Assembly (NCBI RefSeq): GCF_000237925.1
Contig: NC_031495.1
Location: 35,681,511 to 35,745,510 of the forward strand
Source: Schistosoma mansoni
Taxonomy: Eukaryota > Platyhelminthes > Trematoda > Strigeidida > Schistosomatidae
DNA length: 64,000 bases
Reading direction: 5' to 3'
Part shown: positions 60,901-64,000 of the stretch, piece by piece
Position numbering within the stretch: the first letter of the stretch is position 1
Layout of the letters: every line of letters begins with the position of its first letter
Program-made: the position numbers and the translations under genes
The notes under the pieces: model-generated
What the model saw: only the letters and a program-made list of their open reading frames with translations
The model's database searches: none
What the model was told of the DNA's origin: nothing

Positions 60901-62916
60901 AACCGACCACGATCAAGCACTTACGAATTTTTAACGGACTCGTAAGTTTCTATAGACGGTTCATACCCAAATGCGCATCCCTAATGAAACCGTTAACCGA
61001 TCAGCTTCGTGGAAATGCGAAATCAATTAGTTTAGACGACATAGCCCGTAAAGCATTTTCCACAGTTAAGGAACACATCGCTAAAGCAACCTTGCTTGCT
61101 CATCAGGACAGTCAAGCGCCCATTAGTATCGCCGTAGACGCATCCGACTCAGCAATCGGAGCAGTCTTACGACAATGGGTTAACAACTCGTGGCAACCCT
61201 TAGGATTTTTCTCGAGACGGTTGCTAGACGCGGAATCTAGGTACAGCACGTTCGGTAGGGAACTCCTAGCTATGTATTGTGCTGTACGGCATTTTCAACA
61301 TTCCATCGAAGGAAGAGAATTCACGCTTTTTACCGATCACAAACCTCTTACCTTCTCTTTAAATTCATCTTCAGACAAGTACTCACCGCGAGAGTCTCGA
61401 CAACTCGACTACATTTCGCAGTTTACTTCAGACATACAACATATTTCTGGAGCAAACAATGTAGTCGCAGACGCCTTGTCTCGAATTAGCTCCTTGAACA
61501 GTTTCCAAGGAATCGACCTTCTTAAACTCGCTCAGCTTCAAAAAGAAGACATTGATCTTCAGCATGAGTTATCCTCGACAACTCTTAAACTAAGTATTAG
61601 GCAGATGGGAACAGGTAAGGAAACCTTACTCTGTGACACATCTACAGGTAGGGATCGTCCAATTGTACCAAAACATTATCGCCGCAACGTCTTCAATACG
61701 TTGCACAATCTTTCTCATCCAGGTGCTCGTGCAACAATCGAACTTATAGCCGAACGCTTTTGTTGGCCTGGCATGAATAAAGACGTGAGGGAGTGGGCAC
61801 GCTCCTGTGTAAGCTGTCAGAAATCTAAGGTCATAAGACATAACAAATGTCCCTTAGGCTCTTTCAAAACCCCTGACGCTCGTTTCGACCACGTCCATAT
61901 AGATTTAGTAGGACCCTTACCCGACTCGAACGGATACTCATATCTCCTAACATGCGTAGACCGTTTCACTCGATGGCCAGAAGCAGTACCGATTAAGGAC
62001 ATTACTGCTGAAACCGTGGCCCGTGCTTTCGTCGAACGATGGGTAGCAAATTTCGGCTGCCCTTCCACAATCACTACAGACCGCGGACGCCAATTCGAAT
62101 CTAGACTTTTCCGTTGTCTGACCTCACTATTAGGAATCACGCGCTTCCGAACGACCGCCTACCACCCACAAGCAAACGGGTTGGTAGAACGTTTTCATCG
62201 ACAACTAAAAGCTTCATTATCAGCTTCAAACGTTTCACAGTGGACAGACGCTCTTCCACTCGTCTTGCTAGGTATCCGCAATGCAGTGAAAGCTGACATT
62301 GGATACACGGCATCTCAACTCGTTTACGGAACGACACTCCGACTCCCAGGAGAATTCGTGGATCCTTCAGCTTCTTCATTGAACATGGATCTAAACTNNN
62401 NNNNNNNNNNNNNNNNNNNNNNNNNNNNNNNNNNNNNNNNNNNNNNNNNNNNNNNNNNNNNNNNNNNNNNNNNNNNNNNNNNNNNNNNNNNNNNNNNNNN
62501 NNNNNNNNNNNNNNNNNNNNNNNNNNNNNNNNNNNNNNNNNNNNNNNNNNNNNNNNNNNNNNNNNNNNNNNNNNNNNNNNNNNNNNNNNNNNNNNNNAAG
62601 TAAGCACGCAATTCGGTCGTTGCGCGCTGCATCAGCAGCTAATCTTTATATAGTTAAACAGTTAGCGATTTACCATATACTAAATCGCGTTGTTTCTCCA
62701 CCAGCTCTCGAAGTTTCTTTTCCTCCACCTGATGTTTAAGAGCCTCGTCATCAATCTGTAGCATGATGAAAGCATCATCAATGAACTGTTAACACTTACC
62801 CCAATTTGGCGTATACGGGAGTCAAAAATACGTTCTTGACGCTCTTTCTCCCTTCTCCTTCTTAGTTCAATCGCTGCAGCCTCTTTAGTATCTATCGGCA
62901 AATCAAGTTTATACAT
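54923..62916 (-). CDS. RIB43A-like protein (RIBC1/RIBC2), central exon not visible
   Basis: Exons on the minus strand: 62916-62800, 62755-62674, 57288-56946, 56110-55922 and 54982-54923, all with GT-AG borders. The first intron is 44 bp. Products are [20 protein letters not shown] through [14 protein letters not shown], then [20 protein letters not shown], then [20 protein letters not shown] and [20 protein letters not shown] and [10 protein letters not shown], then [20 protein letters not shown], then [19 protein letters not shown] and stop. The IGV-like block, the ENP..A.S.FG..R..P.R.KGM block and the terminal QFNTTSR are RIB43A hallmarks. The protein is almost wholly coiled coil and sits on the inner wall of axonemal doublet microtubules. 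262 residues are seen; human RIBC2 has about 380. Exon 2 ends in phase 1 and the exon at 57288 needs phase 2 input, so at least one exon is missing. It probably lies in the gap at 62398-62597. A gypsy-type element occupies the same intron. Confidence 0.85.
57289..58375 (-). other. Intron of the RIB43A gene left of the LTR element
   Basis: Searched on the minus strand for the missing RIB43A exon without success. No repeat recognised. Confidence 0.5.
58376..58701 (+). repeat. 5' LTR of the CsRn1/Boudicca-type element
   Basis: 326 bp starting TGTAGC and ending ATCATCA. Its limits were set by alignment to the inverted solo LTR at 63628-63954, whose ends are fixed by a target-site duplication. 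Length agrees with the roughly 330 bp known for Boudicca. Confidence 0.85.
58703..58720 (+). other. Primer-binding site, tRNA-Trp
   Basis: The run TGGTGAGACCGACGTGAT, one base after the LTR, is complementary to the 3' end of eukaryotic tRNA-Trp (...ATCACGTCGGGGTCACCA) with about two mismatches. Confidence 0.8.
58882..59715 (+). pseudogene. gag region of the LTR element (fossil)
   Basis: Capsid/nucleocapsid region of the CsRn1 clade. A basic stretch precedes a CHCC-type zinc knuckle ([15 protein letters not shown]) near the end. Treated as part of a resident virus-like element. Confidence 0.85.
59763..62397 (+). pseudogene. pol region of the LTR element (fossil), cut by the gap
   Basis: Domains in order: aspartic protease ([12 protein letters not shown]), reverse transcriptase (YADD-box variant [10 protein letters not shown]), RNase H ([21 protein letters not shown]) and integrase with an HHCC zinc finger and the catalytic core ([21 protein letters not shown]). 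The order RT-RNase H-integrase is that of gypsy elements. The end is hidden by the N run. Confidence 0.9.
62398..62597. other. Assembly gap (200 N)
   Basis: It probably hides the right end of the LTR element and the missing exon of RIB43A, so its true size may be well above 200 bp. Confidence 0.95.
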
Positions 62917-63627
62917 AAGTTTCGACGACCTCCAACTTTCGTACCCGTACCCACTCGGTTGTTATGGTAATGCGGTACACAACACCATCAGCAGCAAATA
63001 TCATGATTATGAATTGTCAGAATTACCTGCTTTTCAATACTCTTCACAAAAGTTCTGTCATAAATAGTTGAGATATTTGCTTGTTGCGTGCATTACATCA
63101 ATATAGTTATTCTTCATATGGTTAATGATCAACCATAAGTTTATACCCAACGAGCATGTCGTTCGTAAACATTACTCTGATAGCTTGCTATATCCAGCAA
63201 TATGTGGTTGTCTTTCTTTGGCATAAGGGGCTATGTAGTACAATATAACAATAAAAAATATACATACAATGTTGACTGATTGTATTCTTTGTTGACTTTT
63301 CATCTTTTCCAGTCATCCTGGAAAAGGAAACAAATTAACATGTAAATGCGTGTCGAAATAAATTCGTGATTAATTAAGGATGTAGAACGTGAGGAATCAA
63401 CCCGGTATGTGAGAGTATGTATACCATGCGACAGCACGAACAAGTATAAAACGATAAGGTTGCTTTGGGGTTTTTCCCGTGAAAAAATTAATTAACACAT
63501 ATATAAGCATATTAGAAAAAAGGATATTTTTTGACGCGATTAAATAGGGTGACTTGGAATACAACCAACTATTTATGTGACGTGAAAGGCGATACAAAAC
63601 AACAAACTTATACATTGCCCTAAGTGT
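62917..63627. other. Upstream region of the RIB43A gene
   Basis: Between the RIB43A start codon and the solo LTR. No TATA box is obvious. A frame at 63397-63615 has no motif. Confidence 0.5.
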
Positions 63628-63954
63628 TGAGGATACGACTGGTATTCTAGTTAAACAACTAGCGACCAGTAGTACCTTCTATATTCGAAACCTTCCCGAC
63701 CAAAGGAAATCAGAAGTCAGACAAGAAGAGGTAGGAAAGATATATTTGATACGTTACCATTACATCGAGAGGCGTTTATTCTTAGCTAGCTATTGAAAAG
63801 TAGGAGCTGTGTCCTACGCCGAGTCGAAACGTAATCTGGTACGGATGCATGACTGACAGCCTTCAGTTAAGCAAGTCCACTTAAACAACGTGGTCAGCAT
63901 ACAATGCCGAACACTTAATGAGCTATTGATTTTGGGGAATTATTTAAAGCTACA
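63628..63954 (-). mobile_element. Solo LTR, CsRn1/Boudicca family
   Basis: 327 bp, starting TGTAGC and ending CCTCA on the minus strand. It is flanked by the 4-bp duplication ACAC (plus strand GTGT at 63624-63627 and 63955-63958). No primer site or internal region adjoins it, so it is most likely a solo LTR left by recombination between the two ends of a former element. It differs visibly from the LTR at 58376-58701, so it comes from an older or different insertion. Confidence 0.85.
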
Positions 63955-64000
63955 GTGTACTAGCTGATCAAGTGTTACGGAAACCTTACCGTTCTTTCAG

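Larger units (their letters stand above)
58376..62397 (+). mobile_element. Gypsy-type LTR retrotransposon, CsRn1/Boudicca clade
   Basis: Parts in order: 5' LTR (58376-58701), tRNA-Trp primer site (58703-58720), untranslated leader, gag region (58882-59715) and pol region (from about 59760 to the gap). The right end, including the 3' LTR, is not visible because of the 200-N gap. The visible coding parts look largely open, so the copy seems young. It cannot be called whole because its right end is unseen. It lies in an intron of the RIB43A gene, antisense to that gene. The zinc knuckle of the CHCC type and the tRNA-Trp primer are both hallmarks of the CsRn1 clade. The solo LTR at 63628-63954 is a relative. 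Confidence 0.9.

Noticed and set aside
1-64000. CRISPR arrays, operons or bacterial-type genes
   Set aside because: Introns, LINEs, pol III-type repeats and microsatellites mark the DNA as animal nuclear; no regularly spaced repeats were seen.

Overview
The window looks like nuclear DNA of a blood fluke (Schistosoma or a close trematode relative). The AT-rich background, very short first introns (28-44 bp), hammerhead-ribozyme SINE-like repeats of the Sm-alpha type, RTE and CR1 LINEs, a Penelope-like fragment and a CsRn1/Boudicca-type LTR element with a tRNA-Trp primer site all fit. The species cannot be fixed from sequence alone. Three runs of exactly 200 N (23547-23746, 39668-39867, 62398-62597) are probably scaffolding placeholders of unknown true length.

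Host genes. (1) Plus strand, 11787-18912: a six-exon gene for a 445-residue secretory-pathway protein related to human C16orf89 (UPF0764/DUF4735), with an N-terminal signal peptide and an unusual C-terminal membrane segment. (2) Plus strand, 53309-53594: one leucine-rich-repeat exon resembling TCTE1/DRC5 of the axonemal nexin-dynein regulatory complex. (3) Minus strand, 54923-62916: a RIB43A (RIBC1/RIBC2) gene, a ribbon-associated protein of doublet microtubules. Five exons are visible and a central exon is missing, probably in the third gap. A 252-codon open frame at 36032-36790 (minus) is not recognised.

Mobile DNA fills much of the rest. 0.7-1.0 kb: a SINE-like repeat with an apparently intact hammerhead core. 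1.4-6.6 and 9.1-11.7 kb: relatively GC-rich DNA without recognisable genes. 6.6-9.1 kb: a 5'-truncated CR1 LINE. 19.6-21.1 kb: an RTE family B copy abutting an RTE family A fragment. 22.9-26.7 kb: a cluster of hammerhead repeats. 27.3-33.2 kb: a nested structure in which a nearly full-length RTE-A (27.6-31.5 kb, plus) splits an RTE-B (minus). 36.8-37.6 kb: a Penelope-like fragment. 39.5-43.1 kb: hammerhead repeats and a truncated RTE-A. 45.6-49.7 kb: hammerhead repeats and a third RTE-B. 58.4-62.4 kb: a gypsy-type element inside a RIB43A intron, antisense to the gene. 63.6-63.95 kb: a solo LTR of the same family in the opposite orientation, just upstream of RIB43A.

The most unusual pattern is that three families of hammerhead-bearing repeats occur again and again as inverted pairs (six junctions), and two of the three assembly gaps lie in the middle of such pairs. 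A second is that RTE-B copies share the same disabling changes, with hundreds of identical bases between two copies 11.8 kb apart. This points to duplication, gene conversion or trans-mobilisation of an already dead source.
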